Below the pieces are notes generated by a model, which was not told the DNA's origin, searched no databases, and worked only from the letters and a program-made list of their open reading frames with translations. A DNA stretch of 64,000 bases from Alistipes provencensis (GTDB lineage Bacteria; Bacteroidota; Bacteroidia; Bacteroidales; Rikenellaceae): NCBI RefSeq assembly GCF_900083545.1, contig NZ_LT559262.1:2756302-2820301 (forward strand), written 5' to 3'. Numbering within the stretch: position 1 is the stretch's first letter; the number at the start of each line of letters is the position of its first letter. Both the position numbers and the translations under genes were made by a program. Below, piece by piece: positions 8,317 through 17,315 of this stretch.

Positions 8317-11058
8317 ATGAAACCCAAGAATCTGTTCAAGGGAATCCCGGCGTTATTTCTGTTGCTTTTTGCGGCCGTCGGCTGCGAGCGGGATTTAACC
8401 GTGGATTGCAGCGATGCGGAGTTCTCCGTGCTCAGTGCGGACGACACGCCCGTGACCACCCGGCAAACCCTCAATTTCAATACTTCCGTCAGCCTGAAAC
8501 TTCAGGCCCGGAATGTCGCCTCCACCGAAGTCTCCGTGCCCGAGGGCTGGGGCTGCGAGGTCAATATTCCCAAACGCACGGCGACCGTCACCGCACCCGA
8601 CGGCGCCTATGCGGACGCCGCTGTCGACGGCGACATCGTCATCACGGCGAAGGGCGTCAACGGCTCCCTCGTCCGCGTCGCGTTTCCCGTCGAGGCGGTC
8701 GATGCCGAGGTCGTGCTGAAATGCACCGACGACCTCGCCGAACCCGTGTCGCTGGCTTACGGCGAATCCGCCGAGCTGACCTTCGACGCTCAGAATGTCG
8801 AACGGATCGACATGTCCGAACTTCCCGCCGGCTGGAAAGCCGTGCGTGACGGCTTCGTGCTGACCCTCACCGCCCCCGCTGCCGACGACGACACCGCCGC
8901 CGAAGAGGGTGAGATCGAGCTTACGCCTTACAGCCGCCGCGGTTCGAAGGGCGCCTCCGTCGTCATCAGGGTCGCCGTGGCCGAAGCGCCCATCGTGCTG
9001 ACCTGCAACGAGGATATCAGCGACGTGATCCCCTTCCGCCTGAGCGACAGGAAGGTCTTTACCTTTGCCGCTTCTTCGAATGTCGTGGATGTAAAGGTGT
9101 CGGATGCCCCGAAGGGCTGGACGCTGAATCCCGATCTGGCAAAAATGCAGTTGGAGATTTCCGTTCCCGATCAGGCTGCCGCCGATCTGGCCGCCGAGGG
9201 CAGCGTCGTCCTCACGCCCGTCAGCAACCGCGGTACCGAAGGCGACCCCGTGACGATCCGCGTGAAGGTGAGCGTCACGGCTCCCGTGTTGGAATTCGAC
9301 GTGACTTCGCACTATTTCGGTCTCGGAGAGACGATGACCATCCGCATGACCAAGGCCATCAACGTGGCGGACGTAGGGCTTAAATCGGCTCCCGAGGGAT
9401 GGACCGCAGTGCCCGACTTCGGCTCCCGGAATTGCGCACTGACCGCTCCTGCGGCGGTTTCCGGTGCGGCTTCGTCCGGCAGGTTCGTCTTCACGGCAAC
9501 CTCCGCGTCGCAGGAGACTCAGGAGGTGGAAGTGGAGGTTAAGTTCAACGGACTCCACGATGCCGGCGACTTTGTGAAATTCGGCGACGCCGTGGCGACG
9601 GGTGCGTCGGTCGACGATTTCCTCCTCGGCGGTGAGGTGAACCTCTTTGCCGATGCCGACCTTACGCAGGCGGGCCGCGATGTGATTGTCGGAGCCGCCG
9701 GGAAATCCTTCTCAGGGACCTTCAACGGCAACGGCCATACCATCACCCTGCGCATAGCCGCTTCGGGCGCCGATGCCGGCCTGTTCCATACGCTGGGTGC
9801 CGGAGCCGTGGTCAAGGAGCTGAAACTGGCCGGAACGATCACCTCGTCGGCTTCGGATGCCAATGTCGGCGGCGTGGCGGTCTACAACGACGGCGCCGAA
9901 CTCAACGGCATCACCTCGTCGGTGGCCTTTACCTACAATGCATCGGTGAACGGCGGCTACTACGGCGGTCTGGTCGCCTACACCCGCCAGTCGGGAGCGA
10001 AATACATCGACTGCCATACGACGGGCGCCGTCGTGACCAAGGGTATCAAGTACCTCGGCGGGCTTCTCGGCGCCGTGGCCGCCGACACCGAGGGCACGAT
10101 GACCGACTGCTCGAATGCGGGCAACATCGTCCTCAATTACGGTGCGCTGGCCATGGGCGGAGCTCATGCCGCCGGTTGTGTCGGCAATACGGAAAAGAGC
10201 AAGTGGACCTTTACGCGGGTCTCCAACACCGGCAATATCGACTACAATTTCGGCAAGACCAACGGTGCCATCTATTCCATCGGCGGAGCATTCGGCATGG
10301 CCTGCGGCAGGTTCGAGGAGTGCTTCAACAAGGGCAATGTCGTCGATACCGACGGTGCCGACGCCGTGGCGGGTACACGCCGCATCGGCGGTTTTGCGGG
10401 AGCGAGCGCGTCGGGCGGCTACCCGATCCGGGCCTTTAACTGCTACAATGAAGGTAAAGTGGTCGGTATCAGCAACTACGTCGGTGGATTCATGGGTATC
10501 GCCGAGGGTTCGAAACCCGAACTGAACGCCCCCAACGAGCTTACCGACTGTTACAATGCAGGCGACGTGCGTGTGGTCAGCAACACGACCATCTCGGGTA
10601 TGTTCGGCGGTTTCCTCGCCGTGTCGTACCAGTGCGCCAACCTGACCCGTTGCAGCAACCGTGGCAAGGTCCTCGGATTTACGAACCGCAGTGCCGGCGG
10701 ACTGGTCGGTGCCGGAGCCGATCAGCTTGTGATCGACCAGTGCGAGAATACGGGCATGATTTACATAGGCTGCACGGTGGCTTCCAACCCCAAGGCCGGA
10801 CGTCCGTTCGTCGCGGGTCTCGTGGCCATCCGCGGTAAGAATCCCGTCACGATCCGCAATTCCAAGAACACGGGAGCCGTTACGGCGATGGTTCAGGCTG
10901 CGGCCGATGTCCAGAGCGCCTATGTTTCGGAGATCGTCACCGTCGATGGTCTGCCTGACGTGACCGTCTGCGACGATGCTACCAAGTCGGCGTCGGCCGG
11001 GGCGACCGTCACGCCGATCCTGAAAGACAGTTGGAACTCGAACATTCCCGGGCTGTAA
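8317..11058 (+). CDS. Large lipoprotein with N-terminal beta-sandwich repeats and C-terminal GLUG-type beta-helix repeats
   Basis: 913 residues. A signal peptide ends in a lipobox (FAAVGC, Cys23). Residues of about 25-420 hold four related beta-rich repeats, each with a phrase like APEGWTAVPD, LPAGWKAV or APKGWTLN near its centre and an EGxVxLTPxSxRG edge. From about 440 to 900 come repeats of the type GGLVAYTRQSG, CSNAGNIVLNYG, CFNKGNVVDTDG and GGFMGIAEGS, typical of GLUG beta-helix surface proteins of Bacteroidetes. It is probably surface-exposed, with an adhesive or ligand-binding role by analogy; no catalytic motif was seen. It is monocistronic, divergent from the ECF sigma gene, and ends before a strong hairpin terminator. 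Confidence 0.85.
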   Translation: MKPKNLFKGIPALFLLLFAAVGCERDLTVDCSDAEFSVLSADDTPVTTRQTLNFNTSVSLKLQARNVASTEVSVPEGWGCEVNIPKRTATVTAPDGAYADAAVDGDIVITAKGVNGSLVRVAFPVEAVDAEVVLKCTDDLAEPVSLAYGESAELTFDAQNVERIDMSELPAGWKAVRDGFVLTLTAPAADDDTAAEEGEIELTPYSRRGSKGASVVIRVAVAEAPIVLTCNEDISDVIPFRLSDRKVFTFAASSNVVDVKVSDAPKGWTLNPDLAKMQLEISVPDQAAADLAAEGSVVLTPVSNRGTEGDPVTIRVKVSVTAPVLEFDVTSHYFGLGETMTIRMTKAINVADVGLKSAPEGWTAVPDFGSRNCALTAPAAVSGAASSGRFVFTATSASQETQEVEVEVKFNGLHDAGDFVKFGDAVATGASVDDFLLGGEVNLFADADLTQAGRDVIVGAAGKSFSGTFNGNGHTITLRIAASGADAGLFHTLGAGAVVKELKLAGTITSSASDANVGGVAVYNDGAELNGITSSVAFTYNASVNGGYYGGLVAYTRQSGAKYIDCHTTGAVVTKGIKYLGGLLGAVAADTEGTMTDCSNAGNIVLNYGALAMGGAHAAGCVGNTEKSKWTFTRVSNTGNIDYNFGKTNGAIYSIGGAFGMACGRFEECFNKGNVVDTDGADAVAGTRRIGGFAGASASGGYPIRAFNCYNEGKVVGISNYVGGFMGIAEGSKPELNAPNELTDCYNAGDVRVVSNTTISGMFGGFLAVSYQCANLTRCSNRGKVLGFTNRSAGGLVGAGADQLVIDQCENTGMIYIGCTVASNPKAGRPFVAGLVAIRGKNPVTIRNSKNTGAVTAMVQAAADVQSAYVSEIVTVDGLPDVTVCDDATKSASAGATVTPILKDSWNSNIPGL

Positions 11059-11077
11059 TTCCCCGGTTATGAAGCAG

Positions 11078-11113
11078 AGAGGGAGGACTCGCAATGGGTC
11101 CTCCCTCTTTTTT
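11078..11113. terminator. Intrinsic terminator between convergent genes
   Basis: An 11-bp perfect stem (AGAGGGAGGAC, 11078-11088, with its complement at 11098-11108) and 9-nt loop are followed by a T run on the plus strand. It lies 20 bp after the lipoprotein stop and 7 bp before the stop of the convergent MazG-like gene. It can serve the plus-strand gene directly and may also stop the minus-strand operon. Confidence 0.9.
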
Positions 11114-11119
11114 GTTCGG

Positions 11120-11440
11120 TTACAGCTTCGGGTTGTTCAGGTGCCGCTCCTTGTCGCGGGCGGTCTTCTTGGCGAAGTTGGCCTCGACGGCGGCCGTGAG
11201 GTCCACACCCGTCTGGTTGGCCAGACACACCAGCACCCACAGCACGTCGGCCATCTCGTCGGCGAGGTTTTCCTTTTCGCCCTTCTTGAACGACTGGTCG
11301 CCGTACTTGCGGGCCATCACGCGGGCCAGCTCCCCCACCTCCTCGGTCAGTACGGCCATGTTGGTCAGCTCCGAGAAATAACGCACGCCGTACTCCCTGA
11401 TCCATGCGTCGACGCGCTCCTGCAATTCCTTGATTTCCAT
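11120..11440 (-). CDS. MazG-like nucleotide pyrophosphohydrolase
   Basis: 106 residues of the all-alpha NTP pyrophosphatase fold. The metal-binding pattern EEVGELARVMARKYGD (about 31-46) and ENLADEMADVLWVLVCLANQTGVD (about 56-80) give the E-x-x-E plus E-x-x-D arrangement that binds magnesium in this superfamily (MazG/RS21-C6 type). It is likely to hydrolyse a nucleoside triphosphate to the monophosphate as a house-cleaning activity; the preferred base is not evident. It is the last gene of the dapB-led run and starts 1 bp after the O-methyltransferase stop. Confidence 0.88.
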   Translation of the reverse strand: MEIKELQERVDAWIREYGVRYFSELTNMAVLTEEVGELARVMARKYGDQSFKKGEKENLADEMADVLWVLVCLANQTGVDLTAAVEANFAKKTARDKERHLNNPKL

Positions 11441-11441
11441 A

Positions 11442-12089
11442 TTACTTTACCCTTATCAGATTCAGTCCGTCGCGCAGCGGGACGATGACGTTCTCCACGC
11501 GCGGGTCTTCGGCGACCGTGCGGTTGAACTCCACGAGCGCCTGCGTGTGATGGTCGCTGCGGGCAATGGGCTGCACGACCTTCCCCGACCAGAGGATGTT
11601 GTCGGCGATCAGCACCGAACCGCCGTGCACCAGCGGCCGTCGTCCGTCATCGCCCATCAGCATCCGGTAATAGGCGGGATATTCGCGCTTGTCGCCGTCG
11701 ATGAACACCAGATCGAACTCCCCGCCCAGCTCCGGGGCGATCTCAAGCGCCGAACCGATGTGCAGTACGATCTTGTGCCCGTGGGGACTGCGGGCGAAAT
11801 ACGAGCGGATGAACTCCTCCTGCTCGTCGTCCACCTCGACGGTGTGCAGTTCGGCCCCTTCGTCGAGCCCTGCGGCCATCGAGAGCGCCGAATAGCCCGT
11901 GAAAGTCCCGATCTCAAGCACCCTGCGCGGCCGCACCATCCGCACCAGCATCTCCAGCAGTCGGCCCTGAATATGTCCCGAGAGCATACGCGGCGCCACG
12001 GCCCGCAGGTTGGTCTCGCGGTCGAGTTCGTGGAGCAGCGCCTCCTCGGGTTCCGAAAAATCGTGGACGTATTTCTCCAGCGCGTCCAT
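11442..12089 (-). CDS. Class I SAM-dependent O-methyltransferase
   Basis: 215 residues from the ATG at 12087-12089. The SAM-binding motif I is VLEIGTFTGYSALSMAAGL, followed by an acidic LHTVEVDDEQ strand, the LVFIDGDKREYPAYY metal/catalytic segment and GGSVLIADNILWSGKV. This is the signature of the cation-dependent caffeoyl-CoA/catechol O-methyltransferase-like family (Methyltransf_3). The substrate in gut Bacteroidales is not known. The start codon overlaps the stop of the upstream DJ-1-like gene by one base (TAATG), so translation is probably coupled. A longer in-frame opening exists upstream but lies inside the DJ-1-like gene and lacks family similarity. Confidence 0.93.
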   Translation of the reverse strand: MDALEKYVHDFSEPEEALLHELDRETNLRAVAPRMLSGHIQGRLLEMLVRMVRPRRVLEIGTFTGYSALSMAAGLDEGAELHTVEVDDEQEEFIRSYFARSPHGHKIVLHIGSALEIAPELGGEFDLVFIDGDKREYPAYYRMLMGDDGRRPLVHGGSVLIADNILWSGKVVQPIARSDHHTQALVEFNRTVAEDPRVENVIVPLRDGLNLIRVK

Positions 12090-12688
12090 TATTTCCGGTA
12101 TAGTCCGTGTTTGTTGAACTGGTACGAAGCCTCGATCACCTCGTCTGTATCGGCATGCAGCCACAGCAGGCATTCGCGGGTGAATTCGAGGTAACCCGTG
12201 CCGTTGGCCGTTACGATGTTGCCGTCGCGCACGGCCTGCCGCTCCTCGTAGAGGTCTGCGCCCGTATAGTTCGCGCCGCCCCACTCGCGGAGCATTTCGA
12301 GGGTGTTGCCCGTGTGACGCACGCCGTTCAGGAACCCGTGCGCCGCGAGGAACGCCGCCGCGTTGCAGATCGCACCGACGAGCACGCCGCGTGCAAGTGC
12401 CGCTTCGACGATCGGAACGACCCGTCGAGCCTCCTCCGACTGCCATTGCATGCCTCCTACGAGGATCAGGGCCGCATAATCTTCGGGCATGGTCGCGGCC
12501 GTGTAGTCGACCGTGACGACCAGCCCGCCGATCGAACGCACCTGTTTTTGGGTGGGCGTCAGCGTCCGTGACACATAGGGCGTTCCGCCGCCCGCCATTG
12601 TCAGACCGGTGTTGAGTCCCGTGGTGAGAAACGCGCCTTCCCAGTCGGCGAAATCGTCGAGCAGCAGGAATAAAACTTCTTTTTTCAT
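12089..12688 (-). CDS. DJ-1/PfpI-family protein (type 1 glutamine amidotransferase-like)
   Basis: 199 residues. Early acidic residues (LLLDDFADWEGAFL) precede the nucleophile elbow GAICNAAAFLAAHGFL (Cys near residue 107) and the HTGN turn after it. This is the layout of the DJ-1/PfpI superfamily, which includes chaperones, glyoxalase-like enzymes and cysteine hydrolases. The exact activity cannot be fixed from sequence. It sits in the operon between the M16 peptidase (1-bp gap) and the O-methyltransferase (1-bp overlap). Confidence 0.88.
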   Translation of the reverse strand: MKKEVLFLLLDDFADWEGAFLTTGLNTGLTMAGGGTPYVSRTLTPTQKQVRSIGGLVVTVDYTAATMPEDYAALILVGGMQWQSEEARRVVPIVEAALARGVLVGAICNAAAFLAAHGFLNGVRHTGNTLEMLREWGGANYTGADLYEERQAVRDGNIVTANGTGYLEFTRECLLWLHADTDEVIEASYQFNKHGLYRK

Positions 12689-12689
12689 C

Positions 12690-13904
12690 CTATTTATAGA
12701 TTAAACGTGACATATTCGAAAATACCGCTTCGGCAACCTCGGTCAGTTGTGCGGCCGTCAGGTCGCGGACCTTGGCGTAAACCTGCTCCATGGTGTCCAC
12801 GTCGTCGTGGATCAGCAGGCTTTTGCCCGCCCCGAGCATGTAGCTCTCGTTGCTCTCGCTCGAAATGGCTAACTGGGCGATGAACTGCTTTTTGGCCATC
12901 GACAGTTGCCGGGCCGTGAGCGGTGCGGTGCGGAGTTTCTGCAACTGACCTTCGATCAGCCCGATGCACTGCTCCGCATTGTTGTGGTCCGAACTGAAAT
13001 AGATCGCCACGATACCCGTGTCGCCGTAGGGCGTGTAGTTGGCTTCGATGTTGTACGACAGCCCGTTCTTCTCGCGCAGGACCACGTTCAGCAGCGAATT
13101 GGCGCTCGGGCCCCCGAGGATGTTGGTGAGCAACGCCAGCGGCAGCCGCTGCTCTTCGCCGATGCCGCAGGCGCGGTTGCCGACGATGCAGTGGGTCTGG
13201 TGGGTGTGCTTCACGACCGTCTTTTCGAACGGCGCACAGGCCGCAGGCTCCACCCTTTCGAATCCGCGTACCGTTGCCGGGCGGTCGGCGAAATAGCGTG
13301 TCGCCACCGCTTCAGCGGCCTTGGCCGAGAAATTGCCGATCGACGAGAAGACCATCTGGTCGGTGGTGTGCGTGCGTGCCGTGAAGGCGCGGATCGCGTC
13401 GCCGTCATAACGCATCAGCGATGCCTTGCGGCCCAGAATGTTGTGCCCCAGTTCCGAACCTGCGAAGAGCATATCCTCGAACGTGTCGTAGATCATGTCG
13501 GCGGGCGAATCCTTGTAGGTGTTGATCTCGTCCGCGATCACCTCTTTCTCGCGCTCCAGTTCCCGGTCGGGAAACGTCGAGCGGAACGCGATGTCGGCGA
13601 TCAGCTCCGCGGCTTTGGCGAAATCGCCCCGGAGCGTCGTGGCGTGTATGGTCGTGTCCTCCTTGGTGGTGAATGCGTTCAGCTCTCCGCCGAGGTTCTC
13701 CAGCCGGCAGTTGACCTGCCATGCGCGGCGGTGCTCGGTGCCCTTGAAAAAGGCGTGCTCCGTGAAGTGCGCCAGCCCGTACTGGTCGGGATGTTCGTCG
13801 CGGCTCCCGGCGCCGATCACCAGCGCGCAGTGCGCCACCGATCCCTTCACCTGACGGTGGATGCCCCGGATGCCGTTGGGCAGTCTGTATGTGAAAAATT
13901 CCAT
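12690..13904 (-). CDS. M16-family zinc metallopeptidase (insulinase/processing-peptidase type)
   Basis: 404 residues. The inverted zinc motif HxxEH is present at residues 46-50 (LAHFTEHAFFKG), with the distal Glu of the family expected in the EKEVIADEINTYKDSPADM stretch about 75 residues later. The C-terminal M16 domain carries GGPSANSLLNVVLREKNGLSYNIEANYTPYGDTG, the R/Y region that shapes the substrate site. No signal peptide is evident, so it is probably cytoplasmic and degrades peptides. It begins 9 bp after the uvrA stop. Confidence 0.93.
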   Translation of the reverse strand: MEFFTYRLPNGIRGIHRQVKGSVAHCALVIGAGSRDEHPDQYGLAHFTEHAFFKGTEHRRAWQVNCRLENLGGELNAFTTKEDTTIHATTLRGDFAKAAELIADIAFRSTFPDRELEREKEVIADEINTYKDSPADMIYDTFEDMLFAGSELGHNILGRKASLMRYDGDAIRAFTARTHTTDQMVFSSIGNFSAKAAEAVATRYFADRPATVRGFERVEPAACAPFEKTVVKHTHQTHCIVGNRACGIGEEQRLPLALLTNILGGPSANSLLNVVLREKNGLSYNIEANYTPYGDTGIVAIYFSSDHNNAEQCIGLIEGQLQKLRTAPLTARQLSMAKKQFIAQLAISSESNESYMLGAGKSLLIHDDVDTMEQVYAKVRDLTAAQLTEVAEAVFSNMSRLIYK

Positions 13905-13913
13905 TTCGGTCGT

Positions 13914-16703
13914 TTAAAGTTTGGTGCGTAGGCGCAGAAACTCGCCTGTGTGGCTTTCGGGGCACTTCTCCAGCTCGCGGGGCGTTCCTTCGAACACCAC
14001 GCGCCCGCCCTGCGTACCCGCTTCGGGCCCGAGGTCCACGACCCAGTCGGCACACTTGATGATGTCCATGTTGTGTTCGACGATCACGATCGTGTGGCCG
14101 CGCTCGATCAGGGCGTTGAACGCCGCCAGCAGTTTCGAGATGTCGTGGAAATGGAGTCCCGTCGTGGGTTCGTCGAAGATGAACATCACGCCGCCCTGCG
14201 CCGAATCCTTCGTCAGGAACGACGCCAGCTTCACGCGCTGGCTCTCGCCGCCCGAAAGGGTCGACGACGACTGCCCTAACTTGATGTAGCCCAGTCCCAC
14301 GTCCTGCAACGGTTGCAGCCGTTCGACGATGCGCCGGCAGGTAGCGTTCTTTTTAGCCTCTTCGCCGAAGAATGCGACGGCGTCGTCCACGGTCATCTCC
14401 AGCACGTCGTAGATCGACTTTCCGCGGTATTTGACCTCCAGTACTTCGTCGCGGAAACGCCGTCCGCCGCACGCCTCGCAGACCAGCTCCACGTCGGCCA
14501 TGAACTGCATCGAGACTTTGATGACACCCTCGCCCTGGCACTCCTCGCAGCGTCCTCCCGCGATGTTGAACGAGAATGCCGAGGCCCCCAGTCCGTTGTG
14601 CTGGGCGTAAGGCTGGTCCGAATAGAGTTTCCTGATTTCGTCGTAAGCCTTGATGTAGGTCACCGGGTTCGAGCGCGACGACTTGCCGATGGGGTTCTGG
14701 TCGACCATCTCGACCGACTTGAGCAACTGCACGTCGCCCGTCAGCCCGTCGAAATCGCCGGGTTTGACCCCCGTGTCGTACAGCATGCGCCGCAGCGCCG
14801 GGTAGAGAATGCCTTTCGCCAGCGACGATTTTCCCGAGCCGCTGACGCCCGTGATGCAGGTCATCACGCCTAACGGAATCTTCACGTCGATGTTGCGCAG
14901 GTTGTTTTCCCGCGCGCCCTTGACGGTTATCGAGTTGCTCCAGCCGCGCTCGGTCGTCGGAACGGCTATTTCGCGCCGCCCCGTGAGGTAGTCGGCCGTG
15001 AGGCTCTTTTTGCTTTTCAGCAGTTGGGGCAGCGTACCGCTGAAGACCACCTCGCCGCCGTTGTAACCCGCCTTGGGGCCGATGTCGACGATCCAGTCCG
15101 CGGCGCGGATCACCTCCTCCTCGTGCTCTACGACGATCACCGTGTTGCCCAGATCGCGCAACTGTTTCAGTACGCCGATCAGACGGTTCGTGTCGCGCGG
15201 ATGCAGGCCGATCGACGGTTCGTCGAGGATGTAGAGCGATCCGGTGAGGTTGCTGCCCAGCGAGGTCGAGAGGTTGATGCGCTGGCTCTCGCCGCCCGAG
15301 AGGGTCGACGACAGCCGGTCGAGCGTCAGGTATCCGAGCCCCACGTCGGCGAGGTATTGCAGGCGGTTGCGGATTTCGACCAGAATGCGCGACGCCGTCT
15401 TGGTGTCGTGTTCATCCAGTTCCAGCCCGCCGAAGAACGCGATCAGCTCGTCCACGGGCATCGTCACCAGATCGGCGATTGTCTTTCCCGCGACGCGCAC
15501 ATACAACGCCTCTTTGCGCAGACGCGAACCTCCGCAGTCGGGGCATGTCGTTTTGCCCGTGTAGCGGGCCTTCATCACCCGGAACTGGATTTTGCGCCGC
15601 TCCGAGTCGATGTATTCGAAAAATTCGTCGAGACCGTGGAAATACTGGTTGCCGCGCCACAGCAGACGTTTCTGCTCGGGCGTCAGTTCGTGGAACGGCG
15701 TGTGGATCGGGAAATCGAACTTCGAGGCGTTCTCCACGAGCTGCTGCTTCCATTTGCGCATCGTCTCGCCCCTCCAGCAGGCGATGGCGTCCTCGTAAAT
15801 GGTCTTGCTCTTGTCGGGGATGACGAGGTCCTCGTCGATGCCGATCACCTTGCCGTAACCCTCGCACCGGGGGCAGGCTCCCAGCGGGTTGTTGAAGCTG
15901 AACAGATGCTCCGAGGGGTGTTCGAACTCGATGCCGTCGGCCTCGAAGCGCGAGGAGAACTCTTTCACACCCTCGTCCGTGACGATCTCGCAGATGCCCC
16001 CGCCGTAGGAGAACGCTCGGGCCACCGAGTCGCGGATGCGGGTCTGCGTGTCCTCGTCCGTCGTGACGCGCATGCGGTCGACCACCATCCGGATATCGTC
16101 GGCCTTCGTGTCGGGGCCGATGCCGGGCAGGATATCCTCTATGAGCTTCACCTCGCCGTCCATGTAGACGCGCATGAGTCCCTCCGAGAGCAGCAGCGTC
16201 AGTTTTTCGATGATCCCCTGCCCTTCGGCGAGCGCCAGCGGGGCGCCGATCACCACGCGCTGGTTTTCGCGGGCAAGAATCCACGCCGCCACGTCGTCCA
16301 CGCTGAAACAGCGCACCTCGGCGCCCGAAACGGGCGAAAAGGTGCGGCCGATGCGGGCGAACAGGAGCTTGAGGTAGTCGTATATCTCGGTCGTCGTGCC
16401 CACCGTCGAACGGGGATTGCGCGTGTTGACCTTCTGCTCGATGGCGATGGCCGGCGCGATGCCCGAAATGATGTCCACGTCGGGTTTGTTGATCTTGCCG
16501 AGAAACTGGCGCGCATAGGCCGAGAGGCTCTCGACATAGCGGCGCTGCCCTTCGGCGAAGATCGTGTCGAAGGCCAGCGTCGATTTTCCCGAACCCGAAA
16601 GGCCCGTGATAACGACCAGTTTGTCGTGCGGGATTTTAACCTCGATGTTGCGGAGGTTGTGGACCCGCGCACCTTTAATATAGATTGCGTTTTCGTGTGC
16701 CAT
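13914..16703 (-). CDS. uvrA: UvrA, excinuclease ABC subunit A
   Basis: 929 residues from the ATG at 16701-16703 ([19 protein letters not shown]). Two ABC ATPase halves carry Walker A motifs ([11 protein letters not shown] and [11 protein letters not shown]), the UvrA signature [10 protein letters not shown] twice, and zinc modules [12 protein letters not shown] and CEECQGEG with CEACGGRR. It recognises bulky DNA lesions and loads UvrB in nucleotide excision repair. An in-frame ATG 24 bp further upstream lies inside the preceding gene and would add MRKISYTK; the chosen start fits the family and leaves a 10-bp gap. Confidence 0.97.
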   Translation of the reverse strand: MAHENAIYIKGARVHNLRNIEVKIPHDKLVVITGLSGSGKSTLAFDTIFAEGQRRYVESLSAYARQFLGKINKPDVDIISGIAPAIAIEQKVNTRNPRSTVGTTTEIYDYLKLLFARIGRTFSPVSGAEVRCFSVDDVAAWILARENQRVVIGAPLALAEGQGIIEKLTLLLSEGLMRVYMDGEVKLIEDILPGIGPDTKADDIRMVVDRMRVTTDEDTQTRIRDSVARAFSYGGGICEIVTDEGVKEFSSRFEADGIEFEHPSEHLFSFNNPLGACPRCEGYGKVIGIDEDLVIPDKSKTIYEDAIACWRGETMRKWKQQLVENASKFDFPIHTPFHELTPEQKRLLWRGNQYFHGLDEFFEYIDSERRKIQFRVMKARYTGKTTCPDCGGSRLRKEALYVRVAGKTIADLVTMPVDELIAFFGGLELDEHDTKTASRILVEIRNRLQYLADVGLGYLTLDRLSSTLSGGESQRINLSTSLGSNLTGSLYILDEPSIGLHPRDTNRLIGVLKQLRDLGNTVIVVEHEEEVIRAADWIVDIGPKAGYNGGEVVFSGTLPQLLKSKKSLTADYLTGRREIAVPTTERGWSNSITVKGARENNLRNIDVKIPLGVMTCITGVSGSGKSSLAKGILYPALRRMLYDTGVKPGDFDGLTGDVQLLKSVEMVDQNPIGKSSRSNPVTYIKAYDEIRKLYSDQPYAQHNGLGASAFSFNIAGGRCEECQGEGVIKVSMQFMADVELVCEACGGRRFRDEVLEVKYRGKSIYDVLEMTVDDAVAFFGEEAKKNATCRRIVERLQPLQDVGLGYIKLGQSSSTLSGGESQRVKLASFLTKDSAQGGVMFIFDEPTTGLHFHDISKLLAAFNALIERGHTIVIVEHNMDIIKCADWVVDLGPEAGTQGGRVVFEGTPRELEKCPESHTGEFLRLRTKL

Positions 16704-16713
16704 TTTTGTATAA

Positions 16714-17313
16714 CTAATTTTCCGCAATGCTCCCGCCGGCTTTCCGGAGTTTTTCGACGAGCGCTTCCGCGCGGCTTTCGCGGATGGTGAGCCGCATGGA
16801 GCAGAGGTTGTCGAAGGTCTGCGACACTACCTTCGGCTGCTCCTCCTTGACGACCCGCATCACGCCGTTCATCGCCACATAGGGGAAATCCACCTCCACC
16901 GTGCGGTCCACCGTGAGTTCCACGATCTCCGCCGCGGCGATGGCTTCGGCCGCAGACTCCCTGTAGGCGGCGATCAGCCCCGGAACTCCCAGCTTCGTGC
17001 CTCCGAAATAGCGGACCACGACCACCAGACAGTCGGTGATGTCGTTCGAAAGCAACTGCCCGAGTATCGGCTTCCCGGCGGTTCCCGAAGGCTCCCCGTC
17101 GTCGTTCGAGCGGAACGCTTCGCCGTGCGGGCCCAGCCGCCATGCGTAGCAGTGGTGCGTGGCGTCGTAATATTTCTTGCGCAGGGCGTCGAGCCGTTCG
17201 CGGATCTCCTCCTCCGAGCGCACGGGATATATCCAAGAGAGGAACTTGCTGCTCCGCTCCCGGCAGGCGGCTTCGGCCGGGGCCGCGACGGTTCGATAAC
17301 TGTCGCCGGCCAC
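16714..17313 (-). CDS. IMPACT/YigZ-family (UPF0029) protein
   Basis: 199 residues when started at the GTG at 17311-17313, two bases after the lepB stop. This gives an N-terminus (VAGDSYRTVAAPAEAACRERSSKFLSWIYPV) that matches the usual family start. Conserved segments are DATHHCYAWRLG, NDDGEPSGTAGKPILGQL, and VVVVRYFGGTKLGVPGLIAAYRESA, followed by a C-terminal ferredoxin-like DUF1949 domain. Bacterial homologues are linked to stalled-ribosome biology and are often called YigZ; the molecular role is unsettled. A longer frame to 17391 would overlap lepB by 76 bp and lacks family similarity. Confidence 0.85.
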   Translation of the reverse strand: MAGDSYRTVAAPAEAACRERSSKFLSWIYPVRSEEEIRERLDALRKKYYDATHHCYAWRLGPHGEAFRSNDDGEPSGTAGKPILGQLLSNDITDCLVVVVRYFGGTKLGVPGLIAAYRESAAEAIAAAEIVELTVDRTVEVDFPYVAMNGVMRVVKEEQPKVVSQTFDNLCSMRLTIRESRAEALVEKLRKAGGSIAEN

Positions 17314-17315
17314 CG

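Noticed and set aside
9712..11094. 460-codon minus-strand open frame opposite the repeat lipoprotein
   Set aside because: It mirrors the GLUG-like repeats and crosses the terminator hairpin; the plus-strand gene has a signal peptide and recognisable repeats.
15024..16790. 588-codon plus-strand open frame opposite uvrA
   Set aside because: Antisense shadow of uvrA; the product has no recognisable family and runs past the end of the uvrA gene by chance.
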